Notes: a model not told the origin generated them from the sequence alone. A DNA stretch of 64,000 nt from DASQBT01 sp963746955 (GCA_963746955.1 CAVVDR010000004.1:248001-312000); one strand, 5' to 3'; numbered from the stretch's first letter, positions 42,652 through 50,217 are shown. Translations and numbers: made by a program.

Positions 42652-43418
42652 AGCGTTTGTTCAAAGCAGGACTCTTGCTCCTGGTTCTGGTCCTTACCTA
42701 TCTGGTCATGCTGCCCGCTACCTGGATGGATTCCCTGTTGCGGAACGCCAGCCAGGGCACTCTCGAAATGACGGGTACGACGGGCACTTTCTGGCGCGGC
42801 GAGGGAAGCCTGCAAGCCCTCGTGCCGAGTGGCGAGGTGGTTACGCTGGTTCCCGTAAGGTGGAACATCGCGCCAGGAGAATTGCTTGCGCTAAGGTTGC
42901 ATATCGATGCACTGTCAACGCGTGACAACAAACCGGTTCTCAACGCGACTCTGGGCCTGGGTGAAACCTATATACAAGAGGCAAAGCTGGAATTGCCGGC
43001 GGCGTTGCTGGGAGTGCTGTCCCCAACACTCCGGGCCGCGGCCCTCTCGGGCCAGCTTGCCTTGCAGGCGAAGGAGCTACGATATGACGGCAGCCATGCC
43101 GCCGGCAAGGCGCAGGCATACTGGAAGGCCGCTGGTTCAAGTCTGAGCGGCGTTCGTCCTTTGGGCAATTATTTGCTGGCCCTGACCGGACAGGGCAATG
43201 GCCTGGACTTTCACCTGACCACGATGCGCGGGCCGCTCACCCTGACTGGAACCGGAGGCTGGCGCGCCGGCAAGCCTCCGGACATTCAGGTTACCGCAAC
43301 ACCGGAAGCGAGCGTCCGCCAGGAACTGGCTCCCCTGCTGCGCATGATGGGCCGTGAGGTCAGCCCGGGCACCTACAAATTAAGCATCGACCAGAACGTG
43401 CAGGCGATAAGTCCCTAA
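42648..43418 (+). CDS. gspN: Type II secretion system protein GspN
   Basis: A 256-residue bitopic protein with an N-terminal membrane anchor (LFKAGLLLLVLVLTYLVMLP) and a long periplasmic beta-rich domain (TGTFWRGEGSLQALVPSG, PVRWNIAPGELLALRLHI). GspN is optional among T2SS and is common in betaproteobacterial operons. ATG 42648 overlaps the gspM stop (ATGA). It is the last gsp gene here; the prepilin peptidase GspO is not in the window. Confidence 0.9.
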   Translation: MKRLFKAGLLLLVLVLTYLVMLPATWMDSLLRNASQGTLEMTGTTGTFWRGEGSLQALVPSGEVVTLVPVRWNIAPGELLALRLHIDALSTRDNKPVLNATLGLGETYIQEAKLELPAALLGVLSPTLRAAALSGQLALQAKELRYDGSHAAGKAQAYWKAAGSSLSGVRPLGNYLLALTGQGNGLDFHLTTMRGPLTLTGTGGWRAGKPPDIQVTATPEASVRQELAPLLRMMGREVSPGTYKLSIDQNVQAISP

Positions 43419-43509
43419 CCTCCTGCCTGGGAACGCCCGACGCCGCGCCGAAAGTGCTTGAATGAGAGAATTGCTTATGATCGCATCGCTTGTAAACGGG
43501 TGGGACGCA

Positions 43510-43971
43510 ATGATGGCGATGGGTTTGCAAACTAGACTCGTGCTCCTGTTCTGCGCAGCCGCGTCGATCCCGGCTTACGCTGAGCTGGGCGGCGATGAGG
43601 CAGGAATTTCAAATGATGCGGCCGTCACCAGGATGCAACTGCGTGCGGTCGCCCCAAGTGAAACGCGTTATCGGGTGCATGAGTTACGTGATGAGGCAGG
43701 CAACGTGACTGTCCGCGAATACGTCAACCCGGGTGGAAAGGTATTTGGAGTCGCGTGGGATGGTTCGACAAAGCCTGATCTCAGTCAGGCGCTTGGCCCT
43801 TATTTCTCCCGCTACACCAGTGCCGCCGGGCATGGCCTGGCCCGGCAACTCAGAAGCATCGACCAGCCTGACTTCGTACTCCGAGTTTCCGGTCATATGC
43901 GTCACTTCACCGGTTCAGCCTGGGTGCCCAACCTGGTTCCAGCAGACGTCGATCCGGCAGAAGTAAAGTAA
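43510..43971 (+). CDS. DUF2844 family exported protein
   Basis: A 153-residue exported protein with a Sec signal (LVLLFCAAASIPAYA) and the DUF2844 body: ELGGDEAGISNDAA, TRYRVHELRDEAGNVTVREY, NPGGKVFGVAWDG and LSQALGPYFSRYTSAA. No function is known. ATG 43510 was chosen for the G-rich GGGTGGGA before it; the frame also permits 43462. DUF2844 genes often pair with DUF3443 genes, as they do here. Confidence 0.82.
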   Translation: MMAMGLQTRLVLLFCAAASIPAYAELGGDEAGISNDAAVTRMQLRAVAPSETRYRVHELRDEAGNVTVREYVNPGGKVFGVAWDGSTKPDLSQALGPYFSRYTSAAGHGLARQLRSIDQPDFVLRVSGHMRHFTGSAWVPNLVPADVDPAEVK

Positions 43972-43974
43972 AGA

Positions 43975-45234
43975 ATGGAATCGTTGCTTTCCCAATTCAA
44001 GCGTTGTCCTGACTGGGTGACGGTGGTGTGTCTGTGTCTCGGAATGGTCTCCTGTGGTGGTGGGGGTGGTGGTGGGGGTTCCGGCGGAGGTGGCAACGGC
44101 GGCGGTGCCGGACCAGCAGTCGCTGAATGCGCGCAGTTCGTCAGCTTCTACTCCTGGGGTTCTGTCCGGTCTGCGGACATCAAGCTGGGGGCAGAGACTG
44201 CTTCAAACGCCAGGATTCAGGTCATTGCCGACCCCGCCTTCCCTTCGGTACCGCATGCATGCAGCAGTACCGGCGCGCCGGGAAACAGCGTGCAATCTCT
44301 GGGTGCCAATGGGCTGATCGGCCTTGGCAATTTCGCCCAGGATTGTGGCCAAAGGTGCTCAGTTCAGGCTCCAACGGATACTATTATTCCTGTACGGGCG
44401 GCACATGTGCACCGATAGCCGTTTCCATCGCCAAGCAGGTGTGGAATCCGGTCGCTTTATTCGGTGGACCCGACAACAACGGCACCATCATCAGCCTGCC
44501 GGGAGTGCCATCTTCCGGCGCCACCCAGGTGAACGGGACACTGACCTTCGGTATCGGCACGCAGGCAAATAACAGCGTGGGATCGGCTACCGTGATCACG
44601 GTTGATTCCGCCTACCGGTGAATTTTCTTCCAGCGTAAACGGCACGTCTTATCCGGGCAGTTTCATCGACAGCGGATCAAACGGCTTCTTTTATGGGACC
44701 AGGCTGTTTGCGGCCTGTCCGCCGTCTTCGTCATTCCCGGGCTTCTACTGCCCACCTACACCGCAATTGCAAAATGGTTTGCTGGACCCGAGTGGAGTCA
44801 ATCTTTCGGTTAATTTCACCGTTGCCAACCCGAACTTGCTGGTTCCGGCATTTCCGACAACAACCGCGGACGCAGAACTCGCCGGCCCGGGCTTTGGTGG
44901 GGTAGATTTTGGGCTGCCCCTCTTTTTTGGCCGCAGTATCTACACCGCGATAGAAGGAAAGAATATTACGGCGAATGGCCTCTGGGTGGGCATCATCAGC
45001 GGCTCGGTTTCATCGGGCGGAACGAATCAGATTCCAGTCGTGGTCGACGCAGGGCCTCCGGGGGTACATTACATCAACGGCCCCTATGTCTCAGTCACCC
45101 TTTGCGCGCCCGGCACCACAAATTGTCAGACCATTGATCACCTCTTGGTCGACACGGGGGCCTCAGGGGTCCGCGTCTTGGCCAGCGTACTTCAGCCGGC
45201 CCTGCTTGCGGCGCTGCCCCTATCCGCCCCGTAA
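43975..45234 (+). pseudogene. DUF3443 family lipoprotein, frameshifted and with permuted segment order
   Basis: Three successive frames together read as a DUF3443 protein. Frame 1 (43975-44418): lipobox VSC, a poly-Gly/Ser tether, then AECAQFVSFYSWGSVRSADI to about FAQDCGQRC. Near 44358-44372 the reading moves to a second frame (SNGYYYSCTGGTCAPIAVS to TQANNSVGSATVITVDS), and near 44598-44615 to a third (TGEFSSSVNGTSYPGSFIDS, then LPLFFGRSIYTAIEGKN). The last segment PYVSVTLCAPGTTNCQTIDH, with DTGAS in VDTGASGVRVLA, is normally N-terminal in this family, directly after the signal and tether, yet here it follows the usual C-terminus. So the coding order is permuted as well as frameshifted. Family recognition is from memory. 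Confidence 0.75.
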
Positions 45235-45522
45235 GGAGGCCGCAGGCTTGCCTCAAGCATGGTGCCTTTATGTCGACTTGCGAACGCGACGTCGATTGAA
45301 TGGCTTAAGCGCATTGGGCAGTTCGGCTGAATGGTAAGAATGAGAAAGAGATGGCTTCGCCGATTCGACTTGGCAATGAATTGCAGTCACGCCCGGCGAG
45401 CATCAGGGCGGATCCTGTTTTCGATAACGTTGTCGTGTTTCGTGTAATATAGCCGTTCATCGACATCCACCGATTCAACCCAGGTGGGTATTTCAATATG
45501 CTTTGGTAGAGGGGCACTTAAT
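45235..45522. other. 288-bp region with possible DUF3443 debris
   Basis: Just after the DUF3443 remnant, one frame reads AGLPQAWCLYVDLRT at about 45245-45290, loosely like the family's Ala-x-Cys-x-x-Phe-Val-Asp segment that normally follows the DTG domain. It may be the decayed start of a second copy. The rest shows nothing recognisable. AGAGGGG at 45508-45514 is the ribosome-binding site of the next gene. Confidence 0.35.
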
Positions 45523-46449
45523 ATGCGCATGTCACGCTGGCTCATCCTTGTTTCAAGCCTGTTAGTTTTTCCGCTTGCCCAGGCAGATACGGTGCCTCAG
45601 CCGTCGGACGCGCCTCAGGCCGCTCCCGCGCCTCAGGCTGCCCCGGCGCCCCAGGCCATGCAGCCCATGCCCCAACCCATGCAACCGATGATGGTCGCAC
45701 CGGCGGCACCCATGCCAAATCCATGGATGAATCAGACGGCTTTTCCGTTCCCGGGATTACCTCTTCCCGGATTGCCTCTGCCAGGCGCGCCTATTTCCAA
45801 TCCCTGGATGAACCCGGTGCCGGCGCAAAGCAGTGCTGCCCTGCCCTTCTCTTTCATCCCTTATATCATGCCCAATATGCTGCCGAATCTGGGACCCCAG
45901 GCACCGCGAAAACCATACGCCATGCATAATGTCATTCCGGAATCGGTGAAGCAGCAGATGATGCAGATGATGATGCCGATGATGACCGGCATGCTGCGCA
46001 TGACGATGCCGGACGTGATGAACTGGATGGCATACAAGATCAAGGCCAAGCCCGGCCTATCGTTTGACGATGTGATCGAGTCCATGAAACTGCGCGCCAA
46101 TCAGCTCAACTTGAAGCACGTGAGCGAAAACCTGATGTGGAAGGATTTCCAGGCGGTGCTGGGCGACAAGGACGCGCCGCGCATCGAGGTCCACAGTTTT
46201 TGTGATATCAAGGTGGCGCGCGAGCTGCTTAAGCTCAGCCCGGAATTCGTGGTGTTCCTTCCCTGCCGCATCGCGGTCATGGAGGATGCGGACAAGAACA
46301 TCTGGGTCATGATGCTGGACTGGGACATGAGCTGGGTGGCTGGCTACGAAAGACAGATGGGCATCACGTCCGAACTGACCGAAGGGGCGCTGGATATTCA
46401 CCAGAGGATGGTTGACGTCATGAAAGCCGGCGCCAACGGCGATCTGTAG
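45523..46449 (+). CDS. Exported Pro/Met-rich protein with DUF302-like C-terminal domain
   Basis: A 308-residue exported protein (signal to about residue 21, PLAQA). Residues 25-100 are a Pro/Ala/Met-rich low-complexity region with PQAAPAPQA and NPWMN repeats and a GLPLPGLPLPG motif. A strikingly methionine-rich helix follows at 146-166 (QMMQMMMPMMTGML). The C-terminal 140 residues (AKPGLSFDDVIESMKLRANQ; IEVHSFCDIKVARELLKLSP; FLPCRIAVMEDADKNIWVMM) resemble the DUF302 fold. No function is known; Met-rich segments can bind copper(I), but that is speculation. ATG 45523 has AGAGGGGCA upstream. It lies before the octaheme gene on the same strand. Confidence 0.75.
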   Translation: MRMSRWLILVSSLLVFPLAQADTVPQPSDAPQAAPAPQAAPAPQAMQPMPQPMQPMMVAPAAPMPNPWMNQTAFPFPGLPLPGLPLPGAPISNPWMNPVPAQSSAALPFSFIPYIMPNMLPNLGPQAPRKPYAMHNVIPESVKQQMMQMMMPMMTGMLRMTMPDVMNWMAYKIKAKPGLSFDDVIESMKLRANQLNLKHVSENLMWKDFQAVLGDKDAPRIEVHSFCDIKVARELLKLSPEFVVFLPCRIAVMEDADKNIWVMMLDWDMSWVAGYERQMGITSELTEGALDIHQRMVDVMKAGANGDL

Positions 46450-46507
46450 AAGTTCTGCGGTAAAACTCTGCCGGCTTCACCGCCGGCCCTCACCAAGAAG
46501 TCATCTA

Positions 46508-46537
46508 GCAGCACATGCCCGTACGGGCGTGTGCTGC
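46508..46537. repeat. Near-perfect 30-bp inverted repeat
   Basis: Arms GCAGCACATGCCCGT and ACGGGCGTGTGCTGC pair over 15 bp with one G-U wobble and no spacer. No T-run follows. It may end the transcript of the upstream DUF302-like gene or be a protein-binding palindrome. Confidence 0.65.
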
Positions 46538-46606
46538 CCATCAGCAATTGCTCGCAAGCCGGCCGCACTTGGACCCGGGCCTGAAATTCTGAAACAAAGC
46601 AATTCC

Positions 46607-46620
46607 TTGATCTGGATCAA
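46607..46620. promoter_or_regulatory. Perfect FNR/DNR-type binding site
   Basis: TTGATCTGGATCAA fits the FNR consensus TTGAT-N4-ATCAA exactly. Its centre (46613.5) lies about 41.5 bp before the start site predicted from the -10 at 46642-46647, the classical class II activation position. It implies activation of the octaheme gene under oxygen limitation or NO/nitrite by a Crp/Fnr-family protein. Confidence 0.85.
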
Positions 46621-46641
46621 AGCTGAATATCCTCATCTTCT

Positions 46642-46647
46642 GATACT
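46642..46647 (+). promoter_or_regulatory. Predicted -10 element of the octaheme gene promoter
   Basis: GATACT, one mismatch to TATACT-type -10 hexamers, 22 bp downstream of the FNR-type box. The predicted start is near 46654. No -35 consensus is needed for an FNR class II promoter. Confidence 0.6.
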
Positions 46648-46680
46648 TTTCAATTGCTTTATCGCCGAGCTATAAACAAC

Positions 46681-46709
46681 AAACGGCGTGGGCCGTTTTT
46701 TTCGCCCAC
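46681..46709 (+). promoter_or_regulatory. Terminator/antiterminator-like attenuator in the octaheme leader
   Basis: AAACGGC-GTGG-GCCGTTT (46681-46698) followed by T residues to 46702 is an intrinsic terminator. It lies after the predicted start site and before the ribosome-binding site, so it would abort transcription of the gene. A competing hairpin GTGGGC (46688-46693) with GCCCAC (46704-46709) uses the same bases and would prevent the terminator. Together they look like a switchable attenuator. Confidence 0.5.
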
Positions 46710-46732
46710 CTCGACCACAAGGAGAGGACACC

Positions 46733-48196
46733 ATGAAGAGAACTTTTCGACCGCTGAACCTGAACTGGATTGGCCTGGCGCTGGTCTGTCTGTATTCGAT
46801 TTTGTTTTCAGGCGCAACACTGGCCGCCAGCGCCGGCCCGGGGGAAAAATGCGTCAAGTGTCATGCAATCCAGACACCGGGGTTGGTCAAGGAATGGCAA
46901 CTAAGCCGACATGGGGAAAAAGGCGTTGACTGTTATGACTGCCACAAGGCAGACGCCGCGGACAAGGATGGCTTCATGCACCACAACGTCCGCATCTCCA
47001 TCATCGTCTCGCCCAAGGACTGCGGCACCTGTCATAGCCGGGAAGTGGCAGAGATGACGCGTTCCCACCACGCCAAGGCGGGAGACATTCTGAATTCCCT
47101 GGACAACATCATTGGCGAGGTAATCGGCGGCCCCGCTGCAGTTAACGCCGGATGCCGGCAGTGCCACGGCTCGAATGTGGAACTGGACGCCAACGGCATG
47201 CCGACACCCCAGACTTGGCCCAATACCGGGATTGGACGGCACAATCCGGACGGTTCGCGGGGTTCCTGTACCGCGTGCCACGCTCGCCACCGGTTCTCCG
47301 TCGCCCAGGCCCGCACGCCGGACACCTGCGGCAAATGTCATGTGGGCCCCGACCACCCGCAGATCGAGATTTACAACGAATCCAAGCACGGCATCATCTA
47401 TCGCGCCAAGGTTAACGAGATGAACCTTGAATCCCGGAAGTGGGTCGCCGGGAGGGATTACACCGCGGCGCCCACCTGCACCACCTGCCACATGGGTGCC
47501 GCCCCGGGAATCGAGCGTACCCACGATGTGGGCGAGCGGATATCCTGGACCCTGCGTCCGGCCGTCTCAACCAAGATCAACCTGATCCGCCTTGACAATG
47601 GTGACGAGTTCGATCAGCCGGCGAGCAAGCCCCTTCCCAAGATAGGCGATGACATCAAGGGCGCGAAAGTGGCGGAAATCCTGACCTGGGAACAGCGGCG
47701 CGACAAGATGAAACAGGTTTGCGCCGCCTGTCATGCGCCGGACATGATTGACGGCCATTACAAGCAGTTCGACGATGTGGTGAATCTCTACAATGACAAG
47801 TTCGCCATACCGATCGCCGCCATGATGAAGGAACTCCAGGATAAGGGCTACCTCACTGCCGCTCCCCTGGACGAGGAGATCGAGTGGACGTGGTTTGAAC
47901 TCTGGCACCACGAAGGCCGCCGCGCGCGTCATGGCGCCTCCATGAATGGCCCCGACTACACCTGGTGGCACGGCATGTATGAAGTCTCTAAGCACACGTA
48001 TATGAAATGGATTCCTGAGATGCGCGAAGTCGTGCGCAAGAAGGACGGCAACGAAAAATTCGCCGACGCCCTGCTGGAGAAATACTTCAAGCCGATCGAG
48101 GGACATGACTGGTATTTCAACGGGATCAGCAAGGAGTCGATCGATAAGGTGCGCAAGGGCTATGAAGCGCGCTACGGTAAAGGCTCTTTGAAGTAA
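46733..48196 (+). CDS. Octaheme c-type cytochrome, hydroxylamine oxidoreductase-like
   Basis: A 487-residue periplasmic octaheme cytochrome of the HAO family. A signal peptide (to about 31, GATLAA) is followed by eight CXXCH motifs with first Cys near 40, 67, 97, 141, 179, 199, 249 and 330, then a helical C-terminus (YTWWHGMYEVSKHTYMKW, WYFNGISKESIDKVRKGYEA). Heme number, spacing and HGEKGVDCYDCHKA match HAO-type proteins, which either oxidise hydroxylamine or, in forms lacking the heme-crosslinking tyrosine, reduce nitrite or hydroxylamine. Whether that tyrosine is present needs alignment. The FNR-type promoter favours an anaerobic reductive role. RBS AAGGAGAGG precedes ATG 46733. Confidence 0.88.
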   Translation: MKRTFRPLNLNWIGLALVCLYSILFSGATLAASAGPGEKCVKCHAIQTPGLVKEWQLSRHGEKGVDCYDCHKADAADKDGFMHHNVRISIIVSPKDCGTCHSREVAEMTRSHHAKAGDILNSLDNIIGEVIGGPAAVNAGCRQCHGSNVELDANGMPTPQTWPNTGIGRHNPDGSRGSCTACHARHRFSVAQARTPDTCGKCHVGPDHPQIEIYNESKHGIIYRAKVNEMNLESRKWVAGRDYTAAPTCTTCHMGAAPGIERTHDVGERISWTLRPAVSTKINLIRLDNGDEFDQPASKPLPKIGDDIKGAKVAEILTWEQRRDKMKQVCAACHAPDMIDGHYKQFDDVVNLYNDKFAIPIAAMMKELQDKGYLTAAPLDEEIEWTWFELWHHEGRRARHGASMNGPDYTWWHGMYEVSKHTYMKWIPEMREVVRKKDGNEKFADALLEKYFKPIEGHDWYFNGISKESIDKVRKGYEARYGKGSLK

Positions 48197-48215
48197 GTGT
48201 TTGTCGCTGCAAACC

Positions 48216-48243
48216 GCCCTCCCTCACGGGAGGGCATTGTTTT
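48216..48243 (+). terminator. Intrinsic terminator after the octaheme gene
   Basis: GCCCTCCC-TCAC-GGGAGGGC (48216-48235), a perfect 8-bp stem followed by ATTGTTTT. It lies only a few bases before the next reading frame, so that gene depends on read-through, or starts further in. Confidence 0.82.
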
Positions 48244-48249
48244 CCATAA

Positions 48250-48705
48250 ATGAGACAAGAGATGAAATCAGGTGATATGGCGCGTGTCGCCGGTGGCGCT
48301 TCAATTCTTCTTTGCTTGAGTTTCGCGGGTGCAGTCCAGGCGGATGCGACGTCCTCCTTACTCGCCAAAGGTTATCAGCAGTGGTCTGCGGGCCATCTTG
48401 ACCAGGCGGCCAAATCCTACGAGCAGGCGGTCAAGGCCGACCCACGCTCGGTGGAGGCACACATGAAACTGGCGGGGCTGTATATCGCGCGCAAAGACTA
48501 CAGCGCCAGCACCAGGGAATATCATCGCGCCATCGGCCTGGACCCAAAGAATGCCAAGGCCTGGATTGGGCTGGGAATTGCGTACCTGCATAGCGGCGAC
48601 AAAAGCCTGACCCGCGCGGCGTGGGAGGAGGCCTTGCGCCTGGAGCCTCGACGCAGGGAGCAGTTGGTGTCCTTGCTGGCCACGCTGGACGCCCCCAGCC
48701 CGTAG
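48250..48705 (+). CDS. Exported tetratricopeptide-repeat protein
   Basis: A 151-residue exported TPR protein. A signal-like helix (GGASILLCLSFAGAVQA) is followed by about three TPR units: LLAKGYQQWSAGHLDQAAKS, VEAHMKLAGLYIARKDYSAS and AKAWIGLGIAYLHSGDKSLT. TPR proteins near multiheme reductases (NrfG-like) can help cytochrome maturation or complex assembly, which is an inference here. Starts at 48250, 48262 or 48277 are possible; 48277 has AGGTGA before it and gives the neatest signal peptide, while 48250 has no ribosome-binding site because it abuts the terminator. Confidence 0.75.
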   Translation: MRQEMKSGDMARVAGGASILLCLSFAGAVQADATSSLLAKGYQQWSAGHLDQAAKSYEQAVKADPRSVEAHMKLAGLYIARKDYSASTREYHRAIGLDPKNAKAWIGLGIAYLHSGDKSLTRAAWEEALRLEPRRREQLVSLLATLDAPSP

Positions 48706-48738
48706 CGGTTTAACCCCGCCTAATCCGCAACCGACTAG

Positions 48739-48762
48739 GCCGGCTTTACAGCCGGCTTTTTT
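48739..48762 (+). terminator. Intrinsic terminator after the TPR gene
   Basis: GCCGGCT (48739-48745), loop TTAC, AGCCGGC (48750-48756), then TTTTTT. A strong, compact Rho-independent terminator closing the octaheme/TPR unit. Confidence 0.92.
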
Positions 48763-48862
48763 GTGTCCGGCGCATAAGCACAGCCCGAGAAGCTTGCCTC
48801 GGGTAATATTCCTCCTTTGCTGCCTCTCGCCCGGGCAGCCGATTCAAGTTATCCGCTTGCCC

Positions 48863-49795
48863 ATGTCCGTGCCCCTCGAAGTTGTTGCCGCTATCCTGAT
48901 CCAAACTGATGGCCGGGTATTTCTCGCCAGCCGTCCGCCAGGCAAGGTCTATGCGGGCTACTGGGAATTTCCGGGCGGAAAGGTGGAAGCGGGCGAAACC
49001 TTGGAGCGCGCCCTGGTCCGGGAAATGAGGGAGGAGCTTGGCATCACCCCTACCCGGATCACGCGGTGGATCACCAGAGTCTTCACCTATCCACACGCCA
49101 CCGTCCGCCTGAATTTTTTCCGCGTATGGCAATGGCAGGGCGATCCGCATCCGCACGAAGGCCAGACATTCGCATGGGTAGAACCCGCCCATAGCCAGCT
49201 CGCACCTTTGCTGCCGGCTAATTTTCCGGTGCTTAAAGGCCTGTCGTTGCCGCCGGTGTGCGGCATCACGCAGGCCAGATCCCTGGGCCGGGATGCGTTC
49301 TTGCCCCGCCTACGCGCAGCGCTGGAAAAGGGGCTGCGATTGATTCAGATTCGGGATAAGGAACTGGACGTTGCAGCGCGTCTGGCCATTGCCAGAGAGG
49401 TCGTGGATTGCGCTCGCCCATACGGAGCGATAGTGCTGGTCAATGGTTCTCCCGAGCTAGCCCGACAGGCAGACGCCGATGGGGTCCATCTCGATAGCGT
49501 CGCCTTGGCAAGGATGCACTCGCGGCCTGACTTAGAGTGGGTGGGCGCCTCCTGCCACAACCCGGAGGAACTGGCACGGGCCGGCGAACGAGCGGATTTT
49601 GCCCTGCTTTCACCGGTGCTGCCCACCGCCAGCCACCCGGGCGAGCCCAGTCTGGGATGGCCCACATTCGCAAAGTGGGCTGCCGCCAGCCCCATCCCGG
49701 TCTTTGCTCTGGGCGGGCAGAACATCGATACCTTGAACGAAGCCTTGGACCATGGTGGCCATGGCATCGCCATGCTGCGAGAAGTATGGAAGTGA
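48863..49795 (+). CDS. Nudix hydrolase fused to thiamine-phosphate-synthase-like domain
   Basis: A 310-residue two-domain protein. Residues 1-130 are a MutT-type Nudix hydrolase with the Nudix box GGKVEAGETLERALVREMRE into EELGI (about 38-60), predicted to hydrolyse oxidised nucleotides such as 8-oxo-dGTP. Residues 140-310 resemble ThiE/TenI (LRLIQIRDKELDVAARLAIA; ADGVHLDS; VGASCHNPEELARAGERADF; FALGGQNIDTL). This fusion is known in beta- and gammaproteobacteria; the second domain's role is unclear and it need not make thiamine phosphate. ATG 48863 was chosen because the 34 upstream residues are not Nudix-like. The stop overlaps the next gene. Confidence 0.9.
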   Translation: MSVPLEVVAAILIQTDGRVFLASRPPGKVYAGYWEFPGGKVEAGETLERALVREMREELGITPTRITRWITRVFTYPHATVRLNFFRVWQWQGDPHPHEGQTFAWVEPAHSQLAPLLPANFPVLKGLSLPPVCGITQARSLGRDAFLPRLRAALEKGLRLIQIRDKELDVAARLAIAREVVDCARPYGAIVLVNGSPELARQADADGVHLDSVALARMHSRPDLEWVGASCHNPEELARAGERADFALLSPVLPTASHPGEPSLGWPTFAKWAAASPIPVFALGGQNIDTLNEALDHGGHGIAMLREVWK

Positions 49796-50217
49796 GGGTG
49801 AGGCCCTGGCTTCCTCCGCTGCTCATTATTGTCGCGCTGGCGGGCCTGGCGGTGTGGGCCAGGCAACACCGGGGCGAGCCCGCAGGGGTGCAAGTCGTCC
49901 CATGTGCGGACCCGGTGGCGGGCTGTGGCTTTGTTCACCATGGCCGGTACTCGCATCTGCGTTTTTCGTCCGTGCCCAAACCCCTGGTGGCATTTGACGT
50001 TGAACTGTACGCTCCCGCCGCGGCAAAAGCCTTTGTCCGGTTCCAGATGGCCGCGATGGATATGGGCTTCAACCGGTATGATTTAACGGCTGGGCGCGGC
50101 GGGTTGTTCGAGGCTAAGGCTGTCCTGTTGCCGGTATGCACCCAGGGCCGCTCGGACTGGAGCGCGTACTTTACTCTGGACGACAGGAGCTATCTGATTT
50201 CCTTTCAAGCCCGTTAA
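49786..50217 (+). CDS. Membrane-anchored protein of unknown function
   Basis: A 143-residue protein with one N-terminal membrane anchor (WLPPLLIIVALAGLAVWA) and a small exported domain with two cysteine pairs' worth of Cys (VVPCADPVAGCGFVHHG, later LLPVCTQGRSDWS). The core RFSSVPKPLVAFDVELYAPA and the end SAYFTLDDRSYLISFQAR suggest a compact beta fold. I do not recognise the family with certainty. ATG 49786 overlaps the end of the Nudix fusion by 10 bp, so the two are translationally coupled. Confidence 0.75.
   Translation: MEVRVRPWLPPLLIIVALAGLAVWARQHRGEPAGVQVVPCADPVAGCGFVHHGRYSHLRFSSVPKPLVAFDVELYAPAAAKAFVRFQMAAMDMGFNRYDLTAGRGGLFEAKAVLLPVCTQGRSDWSAYFTLDDRSYLISFQAR

Larger units (their letters stand above)
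46450..46732. other. 283-bp regulatory region upstream of the octaheme gene
   Basis: Contains, in order, a GC hairpin (46470-46487), a near-perfect 30-bp inverted repeat (46508-46537), an FNR-type box (46607-46620), a -10 element (46642-46647) and a terminator-like leader hairpin (46681-46702). No coding region is supported. Confidence 0.7.
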
